Assembly: GCA_020002185.1 (NCBI GenBank)
Contig: CM034532.1
Coordinates: 53,533,430 to 53,597,429, forward strand
Length of the DNA stretch: 64,000 nt
Reading direction: 5' to 3'
Origin: Paraescarpia echinospica
Lineage: Eukaryota > Annelida > Polychaeta > Sabellida > Siboglinidae
The notes under the pieces are model-generated. The model was not told where the DNA came from and ran no database searches. It worked only from the letters and a program-made list of their open reading frames with translations. The translations under genes and the position numbers were made by a program. Numbering within the stretch: position 1 is the first letter of the stretch; each line of letters starts with the position of its first letter. Below are positions 1 to 10,252 of this stretch, one piece after another.

Positions 1-1082
1 ACGATTGAAGGCTCTCTCACCCTCAACGTGTCATTGTCATCAACTCCAACAGTGACATTTTCTCCAAAGTCTAAAGGAGTGCTGCACCGTGTAGGATTAC
101 TGCTGCTGCTGCTGCTGCTGCATGGACGATCTGTAACAATAAGTTATAAGTCATGCCAAGACATTGCGGTGGAATGCAATTTTTTTTCATATTTTGTGTA
201 CTTTTTAACCCACCAATTACTGTTTAACATTTACATTAACATAGACAGGATTTGCAAATGTGGTGTACAATGGTACCCACAGCCTTGCATGTCAAAAGTA
301 CTGTGGCTGGAAAGAAGTTTTGATTTTCACAGGGTCAGTTGTTAAAATTTGATAACATATTTATTACATTTGTACATGATACAATCTGAAATTGCTTGCA
401 AGAAAAAACAAAAATGATTACTCAGTAGTTTGTGTAAAACAAACAACAGTACATTTATTCACTGTCATATTAACAATTAAACAATCATTTTAACTGACAC
501 ACGATTTGATGTCATCAGCAGATGTCCAAATAAATTCAGAATCATGGAATGCATTAATATTTATATATGTTTTGTATCTTACCATCGAAGTTCTCACCCC
601 TGATTGGAGTGACGGGAACAGCGTCGGCAATCTGCAGGGAGTTGTTCTGCTGCACCAATAACTCTGGAACATAATCATTACATTGATGTCGTGTTGAGTA
701 ACTCCAAAGCACAGGCATAGGAACATCCCGAAACGTGTATACACTGATGACACAAGATCAAAAACAGTGACACACTACTGATGTTATAAATCGAGCTGAT
801 CTATTAATGTGTTTTTCTTTTTTCTGTCTCCCTTTTATCTGTTGTTTCCTCCACATACAGATCAAACGTTGTGTAATTATCAGGATTGATCGTTCAACGT
901 AATATTCAGATTCGAGATTCGCAGCTGTCACCGTTAGTTAATAGTGGTGCAACATTACGTAAATAGCAATACCAAGGACAGTCTAAATTGATTTAGTTAC
1001 GGTGGATGCATGTACAACCTTGTTAATTGTAACCGGTGTTCTTGCGAAATTAAACACAAATAAAGAAATGACATTAGCAAAC
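1..1082. other. non-coding stretch, (CTG)7 at 100-120
   Basis: No open frame here resembles a known protein. The only notable feature is a perfect (CTG)7 triplet run at 100-120. The rest is AT-rich with many stops in all frames. If the exon at 1083-1503 belongs to a minus-strand gene, this stretch would be its first intron or downstream DNA. Confidence 0.6.
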
Positions 1083-1503
1083 CTTCAGCTTCGCCTGCGA
1101 ACAGGCCGTTGTCGCCCACATCGATGCCGCCTTCTATTCCGTTTATAAGGGCCGATTCCTCTCCGAAGATGTCGGCGATAAGATCTGTGTATAACCCGTC
1201 TTTGTGACGTGGTCCACCACCTGTCCCTGGGTGTTTCCGACTTGCCAGGTCTGCCCTTGCATCGCTGGCAAGTTTCTGCCATTTCTTTTTTAACTCGTCG
1301 ACACTGCGATGCGACTTGGAAATGGCGTTAACTTCCGATGCAACCATTTCCCATGTCACCTTCTTGTCGCGGTTGGACAGCGTCGACTTGAACCGCCCTT
1401 GGAGTGTGTTTTTGCTCCTACCATACGGCTGTATGAGGGCAATTATTTCGTCGTGAACGAAATTATCTTTTCTATTTCTAATCTGTGGTTTTGCGTCCGC
1501 CAT
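1083..1503 (-). CDS. Myb/SANT-like DNA-binding domain exon (Myb_DNA-bind_5 type)
   Basis: The minus-strand frame starts at the ATG at 1503, in a good initiation context (ATCATGGCGG), and runs about 140 codons. Residues about 12-90 have the Myb/SANT-like layout: three helices, a tract reading GRFKSTLSNRDKKVTWEMV, then an RSVDELKKKWQKL recognition-helix-like segment. A basic Gly-rich linker (RKHPGTGGGPRHK) and an acidic tail follow. This family includes NAIF1-like proteins and the DNA-binding partner proteins of Harbinger transposons. I end the exon at 1083 because AAG|GTTTGC is a plausible splice donor and the frame beyond it (to 997) loses domain character. No partner exon was found downstream. 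It could be a host transcription-factor-like gene or a Harbinger partner; the sequence does not decide. The domain itself is uninterrupted. Confidence 0.65.
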
Positions 1504-2722
1504 GATGAAATGAAATGAACCCTGGGAAGATTTGCCCTGAAAACGCGGTAATCCGCTTATCGGTTAATCGTGCCACTAGCACTTAGTTGGGCGACGTCTG
1601 GGTGCCTGTCTGCCTGCAACGCTTCCTAAGCATCCGCCCAGCTAGGTGACACCTAGGGAGTTGGGTGTAATTCGACCGCCTAAGTTGGGTGCGTGTCATG
1701 CAACCGGCCACAGGCATCTTGTGTGCGTTGTCCTTCCAGTAATTCAACGGGCAGCCATTGCTGATGATACACATCTTGCCGAATAGGAACAGGAACTCAT
1801 TAGTGCATATTATTACCTAACCAGATTATTAAATTTCACTACAGACATACAAAGTATAAGTATTATATTTTAATCAACAGAAAATAATATTGGCTATTCA
1901 TTTTACAGAAGGAAAAAAGGCTAATTTCACATGGTATGGGAGATTCCTAATATTTCCTATTCAATTATGTTTTGTCATTTTCATACAAGCTACCCGGTTC
2001 ATATTTTTGGCAATTCAATTTCATAAGCATATGTCACAATGTGAGACTCTTAAGACTAACGTTTTATTCGCAAACAAGACCCTGTCCACAGTCGGACGTG
2101 CTGTTACCCGTGGCTGTGAATATCGACTCCTCGAAGTAGAGATTAATCTATTCTTCAACGGCAGCTTATAGCAAAAACTTAACTGGCCCTAACCTGATGT
2201 TGCAGAACTCAATCTAACACTAACACCAAGCGTATTATAATGCGGATATAGAACGCAATACCCAAATTTACACACACACACGGATACTCGAAGATATATA
2301 TATATATATGTATTCACTATGAAAGGAAGGATTACATTATCTTAGCGGTGTAAGTCAGTGGAGCCACAAACTGCTCTCGGCTGATTTGAACACAGTAGTC
2401 ACTGCCAGCATACACTAGGTGGCGTTACTAGAGTAATTTTACAAATGATTAAGTAGTAACTATATATCTTGGCTATCCATGACATCCGCCCCAGGTTTAT
2501 TGGCATCCGTCCATGGATTACATTAAAACAAAGACATCCATGCCCCATCAAATGGGACCTCACAATAGATTCAGTCTAAAACAGTATTATAAATCAAAAC
2601 GTACTACTTGACTTATCAAATCCAAATAAAACCACTAAGTGGTATGGGCCAACACCCTGTCTCCACATGGAGCAAACACCATCTCCTAACATCAGACTCT
2701 TAAATAAAACCACCGACTAAAC
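1504..2722. other. intergenic, no gene recognised
   Basis: No supported gene. A short perfect inverted repeat (TAGGTGACACCTA) lies near 1643-1655, and small CA and TA runs occur near 2271-2310. The region holds the upstream flank of the Myb/SANT exon and the left flank of the LINE composite. Confidence 0.5.
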
Positions 2723-2738
2723 AGGTAGCGTACTCCCT
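2723..2738. repeat. target-site duplication, left copy
   Basis: AGGTAGCGTACTCCCT is repeated exactly at 4703-4718. The two copies bracket the LINE composite 2739-4702, as expected for the target-site duplication left by target-primed reverse transcription. Confidence 0.85.
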
Positions 2739-3345
2739 TCTACTTCTTCTTCCCCTTGCTCCCTTGCGGGGTGGGGTCCACGTCACTTGGTAGCTTCTTC
2801 TACTTTTCTTATCAGTTCTTTCCACGTCTCTCTCTCATCTGCAATGGCCGTCCATTCATGGCTGTTCACGCCAGCCCTACCCAGGTCTCGTTTTATGCTG
2901 TCGTTCCATCTCAGCGTTGGTCTTCCTCTCCTTCGTCTGCCACCCTCTTCTACTTTCCACGTTCTTTTCGCCAGTCTGTCTTCACCCATTCTATGTACAT
3001 GTCCCGCTCATCTCATTCTGTTACCTGTTACTTTCCTCTTTAGGTGTTTTTTCATTCCAATCTCCTCTCAATTCCTTCATCTTCCTTCTATCCTCTCGCA
3101 TTACTCTACATATTCTTCTGACCCAGTTGTTTTCTGCTACCTATAGTTTCTCCTCCTGTCTCTCTGTCAGTGGCAGTGTTCCCAACCCATATATACAGGC
3201 TGGTACAACGCAGGCTTCCAACACTTTTCCTTTCAGTTGTTTCTTCAGTTTTCTTTCACACATAATGCCTTCTACCCTCTTCCATGCTGCTGCTCCTGCT
3301 TGCACCCTCCTCTGTATTTCTTTAATACTCCTTCCATCCTCACAC
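2739..3345 (-). pseudogene. LINE reverse transcriptase, C-terminal part
   Basis: Minus-strand LINE ORF2 remnant. At 3141-3345 it reads the thumb/C-terminal region with a repeated-helix block (RSIKEIQRRVQAGAAAWKRV) and the segment ending LPLTERQEEKL. At 2750-2989 it reads the basic C-terminal tail (RRRRGRPTLRWNDSIKRDL, then ERETWKELIRK) found at the end of many invertebrate LINE polymerases. A stop and frame changes around 2990-3140 break it. The 3' end is at the left target-site duplication. The palm with the catalytic Asp residues is absent and is replaced by an opposite-strand LINE piece (3346-4348). It belongs to the same element as 4349-4702. Confidence 0.8.
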
Positions 3346-4348
3346 GTTCCGGGCCGCTCCACGGTTGATCAGATATTCTCTCTACGCCAGATTATCAAAA
3401 AGCGAAATGAATTTCGTCAAACCACCTTCATTGCTTTTGTTGATCTTAAAGCTGCTTTTGGTAGTATCGACCGCAAGAGCCTCTGGTTGCTCCTTCAAAA
3501 CACTGGCCTGCCCCCAAATTTATGGCGTTTGTTCAAGCTACTGTACAGCGACAGTGAGAGCTTTATCCGCCTCGGTAATGATTCCTCAGATCTTTTCGCC
3601 ATTGACTCCGGTGTACGTCAAGGCTGTGTGGTTGCTCCTGACCTGTTTAATCTCACCATTGACCATATCATGGTACAACTTGAGAGAAATGCCGGTTCTT
3701 CCCTCGGCATTAGACTTGGAGACACTGTTGTGACAGACCTGGATTATGCAGTTGACATTGCCATCTTCTGCACATCGCGTGCTGACCTTGCCCTCATCCT
3801 CAAAGAACTCTGCTCTATAGCCAGTGTTGCTGGCCTTTCCATCAGCTGGGCCAAAACGAAAGTGATGGCAATATGCGCAGGCATCGATTTACTCAACCCC
3901 ATCACCATCAATGGCTAAATCATCGACTTTGTGGATGAGTTTACTTACCTGGGTTCCGTCATATCCGCTAATGGCTCTGTCGACCACAAGGTCGCAGTTA
4001 GAATCGGCAAAGCAGCGGGTGCAATGAAATGACTGCCAACTGCTCTGTGGCGCAGACATTCCATCTCGCGGGGTACCAAGCTAAAGATGTTCAATGCTCT
4101 CGTCATTTCCATCCTTCTATATGCCTCTGAGACCTGACAACTGACCATTCAACAGGCCAAGAAAATCGATGCTTTCGCCATGAAGATCCTCCATCGCCTC
4201 AAGAACATAAAGTGGTTCAATTACATCAGCAATAAGACGATCATGGAACGTACCGGTCAGAAGCATGCATCAATACTCATCAGCCAGAGACGCCTTCGAT
4301 GGTTCGGCCACCTGCAACGTATGGCACCAAACTACCCTGCCGCTCTAT
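3346..4348 (+). pseudogene. LINE reverse transcriptase palm, opposite orientation, mutated catalytic motifs
   Basis: Plus-strand LINE polymerase segment lying inside a minus-strand LINE. It begins at the finger motif RSTVDQIFSLRQII, then motif A (FVDLKAAFGSIDR), motif B (GVRQGCVVAPDLF) and motif C read as YAVDIAIF at 3745-3768. It runs through the thumb and ends near a RRLRWFGHLQRM block at about 4290-4325. Two catalytic positions look lost: motif A has Gly where AFDS is usual, and motif C has Val at 3751-3753 where YADD is expected. Stops at about 3916-3918, 4029-4031 and 4135-4137 break the C-terminal half. Both this piece and the surrounding LINE have their own C-terminal block, so they are two different LINE copies rather than one inverted element. 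Confidence 0.8.
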
Positions 4349-4702
4349 TATAACAAATCCATCATCTGTTCCTCTCCCTTTCCTAAATCCCAGCTGATTC
4401 CGATTTTGCTCTCCACTGTAAGCCTCACCCTAGCATCCAGTATCCTTTCCAAGAATTTCAGGGCTTGGCTCAGTAATGTGATGCCTCTGTATCTCCCTGG
4501 GTCATGGATGTCCCCTTTCCCCTTCCATATCGGCACAATCACTCCTCTTTGCCACTCTGCTGGTATCTCTCCTGCTGTGAAGCACACATTAAACAGCCTT
4601 GTCGGCCACTTGATTCCAACTAGTCTGTTTGCTTTCATCATTTCCACTGAGAGTTCATCCACTCCTACAGCCTTTCCTGTTTTCATCTTAAAACTCTCAT
4701 AA
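4349..4702 (-). pseudogene. LINE reverse transcriptase, finger region (5'-truncated)
   Basis: This is the 5' portion of the minus-strand LINE whose 3' part lies at 2739-3345. It reads the RT finger region: KTGKAVGVDELSVEMMK, then FNVCFTAGEIPAEWQRG, the IPIWKGKGD-like block, and YRGITLLSQALKFLERIL. After a frameshift the GFRKGRGT motif is visible at about 4355-4390. The element starts abruptly at the right target-site duplication, so it is 5'-truncated and has no endonuclease domain. It joins the plus-strand piece at the homologous position of the RT alignment (the GxGT/DxIF motif). Confidence 0.8.
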
Positions 4703-4718
4703 AGGTAGCGTACTCCCT
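4703..4718. repeat. target-site duplication, right copy
   Basis: Exact copy of 2723-2738 (AGGTAGCGTACTCCCT). It lies 6 bp from the stop codon of the SGNH-hydrolase pseudogene, so the LINE landed just beyond that coding region. Confidence 0.85.
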
Positions 4719-4724
4719 ACAGTG

Positions 4725-5345
4725 TCTAATACTTGGGCAGATGCTTCAAAACCGCCCGCCTCAACTCTTGCCCGTACTTTGTTAGTCCCTCCTCAGTGAG
4801 GTGACACCCATCTGAGGAAATATACTTTGGTAGATTAACCCGGGCCTGTGATGCTATGGAAACGTTTAGACCATTGCAGGAGGCACATGACTAATCGTGC
4901 ATTGAAAGACTTAACCCAGTGGTTGTAGGTGCCCAGGGATACCCCCATGTTTTCCTGTGGAGGTCCGCTGGATCACGAAAAGGAACAAAATCTGCTTAGG
5001 GGAAACCCCGTAAGTGTCCAACAACCCCAGAAACCAGAGGGCATTGTCCACGACCTCGGCAACAGATGTGTCCACTGCGCCAAGGTCGTTGGATCCCATA
5101 TTAACAACTAGAAGGTCAGGCTGGTGACCACATGCCAGTATCCACTGCATGTAGCCATCAGAGTTGCACAGAATCTGATGTTACGTCAAGCCACCCTGGC
5201 CATAGCTGGACAGGGCACACTTGCTCTCCAAGCCGAGGGTCTGTGAGAGCGACTCGCCTCGTCACTCGGAGCAACTGCACAGCTGCATGACAAACGAATG
5301 TCTGAAGACAAATACTCGTGGCCTCACATCTGCCATATGTCACAG
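4725..5345 (-). pseudogene. SGNH-hydrolase-like domain, frameshifted
   Basis: Minus-strand remnant of an SGNH (GDSL-like) hydrolase domain. Block I is a HSF motif near 5300-5320 where GDS/GHS is usual. Block III reads LLVVNMGSNDLGAVDTS at about 5060-5115. Block V reads SDGCHLTEEGLTKYG at about 4770-4815, giving the catalytic-type Asp and His. The C-terminal end (LKHLPKY, then stop at 4725-4727) is recognisable. The blocks fall in different frames and stops lie between them, so it is not functional. SGNH domains are known in animal Ngaro-type tyrosine-recombinase retrotransposons and some LINEs. I infer a transposon origin rather than a host esterase, but no RT or recombinase is adjacent. Confidence 0.7.
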
Positions 5346-5578
5346 CAACAAGCCTGAAAACGGAATGTAGTATAACCGGGAGGTAGTGGTAAACACCATG
5401 TCCCGCTCGTGCAGGCAACTACCTCGGCTCCATGTACTCGCCTACAAACTAACAAGACAGGATGTACACAGTGCTCGATGGTAGTGGACAACCCATGTCC
5501 TGTTTGTGCAGGCAACTACCTTGGCATCCTATGCTATCTATATACCGAATGTACACCTCTTGCCACACTCGATCAACG
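5346..5578. other. short imperfect duplication, no gene
   Basis: No protein recognised. Two similar stretches, around 5395-5425 and 5490-5525, share the pattern 'catgtcc..ct.gtgcaggcaactacct', which suggests a small diverged tandem duplication of about 100 bp downstream of the Gypsy pol remnant. Confidence 0.4.
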
Positions 5579-6600
5579 TCAATACCCAGACCTGGGCAAG
5601 TGTGCAGGGTTAGAGTGTTGACCCTTGTTGGAATGGCCTGACCGACGACACACAAACCTGGGAGACGATGTATTAGCTGTCTCCCCAGCGGCTTGCAACG
5701 AGGTCTCAGGCCCACTGTCGGTACTGCCAGAATCACTGGGCTCTACCACAGGCAGGATACCCAACCCAACTGGGTTATCATGAGAGCCAGTTCTTTGGTC
5801 CTGAACCAGTAATTTCCGATTCACCCGCTTTGTTGGTCTTCCGTGAACCGGGCGAATCTCATACAGGTTCTGGTCAGCCTTCACCACCACATAACTGACC
5901 TCACCATAGCTGTTGCTGAGTTTGTGTCTGCCCGTGAAGGCACACTGCTTCAGCAACATCTGATGACCCACCGTGATCGGATCTGCATGTTCTCGACAGT
6001 CCCATCTCTGCTTGTCAGCATCTGTTGCCTTCATCAAACAGTCCTTTGCAACAGACTGTGCCCGACAAATCAAGTCAGCCTGCTCCTGCACGTAGTCCTC
6101 GTTCCTGTTGAGTCTAGTGTTGTTGATCAGCTGATCCACTGGCACCACTGGCTTACGCCCGTACATCAGTGTGTATGGTGATATACCAGTAACACTGCGG
6201 GGTTGTGTTGTAGATCATCACCAGATGGGGCAATGATTCTGGCCATTTTCTACGTTCTGTCGTACCAAGTGACTTGATCAGGGAACAAAGAGTGTGGTTA
6301 AATCGTCCCGTCTGCCCATTGCCCTGTGGATGGTAAGGGCTGGTGCGTGTTCACTCAGTTCACTCTCAAAGTTACGACCCTGACCTGAGTGTAACTGTAC
6401 TGTGACACAATAGCATCCAAACCAGTGGTCATGCAGCACCTTAGCTACCTGGGGCAGTCTGATCCTTGCACGGCACCGCCTGTGCAACCTTGGTGAATGA
6501 ATCCGTCATCACCAAAACATCCTCGAATCCACCATGACCACGGTCTAACTTCAGGAAGTCAATTGCCAGACGCTCCATGGGCTTAAAAGCCAGTAGGTGG
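5579..6600 (-). pseudogene. Ty3/Gypsy integrase region, catalytic Asp replaced
   Basis: The integrase part of a minus-strand Ty3/Gypsy remnant. The core begins near 6600 with KPMERLAIDFLKLD, followed by VLVMTDSFTKVAQAVP. The second catalytic block reads LHSGQGRNFESEL near 6360-6400, with Gly where the family has Asp. After frameshifts, HPQGNGQTGRFNHTLCSLI supplies the third block. The C-terminal half (5579-6166) is open for 195 codons, starting MYGRKPVVPVDQLINNTRL and including the YEIRPVHGRPTKRVNR chromodomain-like/GPF-like tail. Loss of one active-site residue and several frameshifts make it inactive. It is continuous with the RT region at 6551-7170. Confidence 0.8.
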
Positions 6601-7170
6601 TGCACGGACGGACGGACAATAGGGGTTTATGCTTTTGAGACAGTGCACTGAAAGCACTTCCGCACATACTAAAAACATCATCCAGATAGAGAATGAGCTC
6701 GGACAGGTTCATATCGCCGAAAATCATCTCCATGATCCTGAGAAATGTGCTAGGACTGTTCATAAATCCTTGAGGCAACCGCGTGAACTCATACAAGCCT
6801 CATAGTACACGAAAGCTGTCTTTGCAATGTACTCAGGGTGCATTGTTACCTGGAAGTAACCATGTGCCAAATCTAACGAGGAAAACAGGCATGCCCCACT
6901 CAGGCTTCCAATGATTCATCGATGCGCGGCAGAGGAAATGCGTCTTTGAGACATTTGGAATCCAGTCCTGTAATCAATACATAGACGCAAAGCACCCGAT
7001 TTCTTCCTCACCAGAACGACAGCGCTGGAATAATTGCTGGACGAATGGCGGATAAGTCCTTGATCTAAAAAGCCCTGAAATAACTGCTTCACCTCATCGA
7101 CCATGTGTGGCGGAACATGACGGTAGGCAGCATGAATGCCAGACCAGTGTCCCACAAGAGCCATCTCCAA
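6551..7170 (-). pseudogene. Ty3/Gypsy reverse transcriptase, broken
   Basis: The RT finger block is at 6950-7150 (HVPPHMVDEVKQLF, GLIRHSSSNYSSAVVLVRKK, LRLCIDYR). The palm is at 6660-6796 (YEFTRLPQGFMNSPSTF, then ILYLDDVF with an intact YLDD). The DLA/SGY motif-A stretch between them is scrambled by indels. RNase H is missing: the palm runs straight into integrase sequence near 6600, so an internal deletion removed the thumb and RNase H. An orphan Gypsy RNase H fragment lies 4 kb away at 10945-11180 on the same strand; whether it came from this copy is not shown. Confidence 0.8.
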
Positions 7171-7468
7171 CTAGAGGGCATGTTGGCCAGCTGTCCAACC
7201 GCAAATATCGGCAATTGTGCCGAAACGATTAAGAAAATCGTTCACTGTGTTGGCATCTTTACTGCCTGAGAATGTTGGCAATTTTGGGGATTTTTCTAAT
7301 CTGGCGTGCCATAGCCGTAACTTGACCTCGTCCGTTGTTAAAGAGTTAACGGGCATGGTTGTGGATGGAACCGCTGGCGTAGGTGAAAACAGGCCCTTAA
7401 CGGGGGCCATCCAGCTCAACAGCCCTTCGATGTGCTGTCCTGTACTCATGCTGAGGTCAGATGGCTGA
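7171..7468 (-). pseudogene. Ty3/Gypsy gag, N-terminal fragment
   Basis: The minus-strand frame reads KLPTFSGSKDANTVNDFLNR, then a GWTAGQHAL ending, the pattern at the start of the Gypsy gag (retrotrans_gag) domain. It runs directly into RT sequence at about 7160, so most of gag, the zinc knuckle and the protease have been deleted. It is the 5' end of the pol remnant at 5579-7170. Confidence 0.65.
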
Positions 7469-8198
7469 GTGAATTTAAGCGTTGACCGGACGTCGATCTA
7501 ACCCTTGATCAGTTTCTTCCAGGTGGAGAAGAGAGCTTTTGTTTTTTGATCGGTCTGCTTGTGAGTTGTTGTCGGAGTAGTCTCGCGCAAGACAGTGAGG
7601 CGGTCGTTGGCGATGGTCGACTCGTTTGCAGGAGTTGCATTAACAGGTCGACTCGTTCGCGAGGAGTTGCAGTAACAGATACCACTCCAAGTTGCCTCGT
7701 GTCGCCTTCCTATTTAGCCACTTATGCCAACCTTCGACACCATTGTTTGTTAATATACACTGGAAGACTAACCTATCAAGGAAGAATGATACATTTTAAT
7801 GTGATTACCAGGAATATTACTTAGCACGTTGCTAAGGGGCGAGGAGCTGAAAGTGACTCTACATATGAAAGTATTCTGTACATCCTAATTTATGAATGTG
7901 CCAGAACCAATGAGACAAGTTTGATAGAGAAACTCATTTACAAACCGGCTAGATATATTATGGTCAACCTTGGTGACATTTTATTATTAGGAAGCACCAC
8001 ACAACACACAAAAGAGTACAGGAACAGGAAGCTACGAATTTTTAATATTACTAGAGTACAAAAGAGATCTTATCAAAGATGAATCTGCGAATGCAACCAA
8101 AACCATTGTAAGATTATGTGAAGATTTGAAATGTGAAAGTGTGCCCCAGGCGAACAGATCAAATAAATCAGATATACATGTGGAGCGTCCAAATAAAT
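7469..8198. other. no gene recognised; possible Gypsy leader/LTR
   Basis: No coding match. The part next to gag (7469-7700) may be the 5' leader or LTR of the Gypsy remnant, but I found no matching copy at its 3' end to prove it. A short direct repeat (gtcgactcgtt.gc.ggagttgca) occurs at about 7617-7640 and 7649-7670. Confidence 0.4.
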
Positions 8199-9300
8199 AA
8201 TAATAATAATAACTTTATTTATACACTAAAATCCAAAGTAGAACTCTGTTCAGTAGTGTTGACAATATTCATTATAAATTATAAGAAATAAATATAATAA
8301 TACAAGTAAAACATATAAATACAAAACTGAACTAGAGAAATTAAATCAAAGATGATATTGATGTAAATTATATTATATATCATCCGTAGTAAAAATAAGT
8401 ATATATATATATAAATACATAACTATATAAAACAACTATATAGTAAATTGTGAGATTAGTTAATTAATAAATAACTACAGTAATACATTATTAGTTTCAG
8501 TTAAAATTTCAGATAATAAAATAAATATGGGGTATGACGACTAAAGTATAAAATTATGACGGCTAAACATTAAAAGCGAGTTTAAAATAGGGTGTTTTAA
8601 GACGAGCTTTAAATGTGTCTATGCACTGTATCAGTCGTAAATCTTCCGGCAACGCATTCCAGAGGGTTGGTCCTGCGCACGAGAACGAGCGACAGCCGTA
8701 CCGCTCAAGGTTGTGCCGCGGTACAGTTAACAGTCCACAGTCAGTTGATCGAAGTGCGCGGCGCGGCACGTATGGTGAAATCAATGACACGAGGTAGGCC
8801 GGCGTCTTGTCGTGAAGGGCGGTGAACACAAGCACGAGTAACTTATACTGAATGCGCCACTTCACCGGCAACCAGTGCAGGCTATTCAGTGCTGCAGTGA
8901 TGCTCTGTCGATCGCCCCGCCTAATACGTAATACGACTCTGGCCGCAGAGTGTTGTACCATCTCAAGGCGGTGGAGTAACCGGTCGGATATTCCGTACAA
9001 CATAGCATTCCCGTAGTCTTTTCTTTAAGTAACAAGAGCATGTACGAGACACTTGGTTGTTCCGGTCATTAGTATGTCGCGTATACGTGAGATTCGGTGC
9101 AGGTGGTAATATGCACTCCGGCACGCATTTGCTACTTGTGCCGCCATCGAGAGGTCGGCATCAATAGTAAAACCGAGATCTCTGACGACAGCAGATGTTG
9201 GCACTAGCTGACCGCAGACATCGACATGTGTTACTGTTATTGGCGCGCAGAGGGTAAGACTGTCTGACCATGCTGTCGTGAGAATGGGAGACGCCACATA
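8199..9300 (-). pseudogene. CR1/L2-like LINE, 3' end with AT-rich tail
   Basis: 5'-truncated LINE on the minus strand. The 8563-9003 frame is open for 146 codons and carries the well-known C-terminal pol block of CR1/L2-clade elements (LHWLPVKWRIQYKLLVLVF, then TPAYLVSLISPYVPRR, then LRSTDCGLLTVPR, ending FKARLKTPYFKLAF). The 9025-9300 part gives the preceding RT thumb (VRDLGFTIDADLSM, CRSAYYHLHRISRIRD), one frameshift away. The 3' UTR runs to 8199 and ends in ttattattattattatttattt, the short-unit tail typical of this clade. The upstream part is cut by the mariner at 9301. Confidence 0.85.
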
Positions 9301-10252
9301 TACAGGGTGTCTAAAAAAAACACCCTGATTTTGATTGCTTACCACACATTGGCATTTTGAAATATCAAATTCTGAGATACAGCATCTTAATAAACACAGA
9401 TGGGAATTTTATTTACAAAAAAACTGGTTTTGATTATATGATTCATTTTAATACAGCAGTAAAAAATGTAAAATAGTCATTTTCGCATATAGTGTCTAAA
9501 TGATGTGTTCGATATGGGCACCATTTCTGTTCAGGCATGCATTTACTCTCACTGCAAAGTTCTCTATTACCCGCTCACTCATTTCTTGGGGGATTGCCCC
9601 TACAAAATCAGTAATTGCTTCCTTTAACTCCTGTAAACTGTTTGGGTGAACCTTGAACACATTGTCCTTGGCATATCAACACAGGAAAAAATCAGTTGCA
9701 CATTGCCACTCTAGCCACTTTATCAGTGTCAGTAAGTTTGTGTTTAATATGGATCTTATAGGGAAAACAATTGAGATCTTGTCTCAAAATTCTGTGGGTT
9801 GTTGCACGGGTCAGTCCAAGTTCTTGAGATCTTCTGCGTAATGACTTTTTTGGGCTCTGTGTCACTGACTGACGAACGGCATCCACATTTTCAACTGTCC
9901 TTAGTGTTTTTGGTCTTCCCGACCTTTTCTTGTTCAGATTATGAACAGTCACTTCTGTCCGAAATTTCCTAACCACTTTTCTCAAAGTTTTAGGGTCAGG
10001 CGAAGTCTTGACATTGAAATGCCTCTGGTAGGCACGCTTCACTCCGACCCACGATTTCGTCTCTAGGTAGAATTCTACGATTTTAGTTTTTTGTTCAATA
10101 GTCAGTGTCATAATTGTCAGATGGCTACCAAATCTTCAGTGCAGAAATTCCCATCTTTGCTCTACATACGCTGAAAAGAAAAATACAATCAGATGACAAT
10201 TATGGCCAGGGCAACAATTTGTTATCAGGGTGTTTTTTTTAGACACCCTGTA
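9301..10252 (-). mobile_element. mariner/Tc1-type element with perfect inverted repeats, internally deleted
   Basis: Ends are TACAGGGTGTCTAAAAAAAA... at 9301 and its exact reverse complement at 10225-10252. Including the TA target duplication, the match is 28 bp without mismatch. Each repeat is itself a hairpin (CAGGGTGT, 9-nt A-rich loop, ACACCCTG). The element is about 0.95 kb. It holds a minus-strand transposase with its N-terminal DNA-binding part and its C-terminus, while the DDE core between them is gone. It cannot transpose on its own. It lies at the 5' truncation edge of the CR1/L2-like LINE. Confidence 0.92.
9496..10111 (-). pseudogene. mariner-like transposase lacking the DDE core
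   Basis: From the ATG at 10111, residues 1-32 read the first helix-turn-helix of mariner-type transposases (MTLTIEQKTKIVEFYLE, then AYQRHF). A second helix-turn-helix and the GRP linker follow (KKRSGRPKTLRT, then SQELGLTRATTHRIL). The sequence up to HKLTDTDKVARVAMC normally leads into the catalytic DD34D/E core, but here a stop follows and the next recognisable sequence is the extreme C-terminus (SLQELKEAITDFVGAIPQEM to NGAHIEHII, stop at 9496-9498). About 180 catalytic residues are missing, so this is a deletion derivative that could only be mobilised in trans. Confidence 0.88.
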
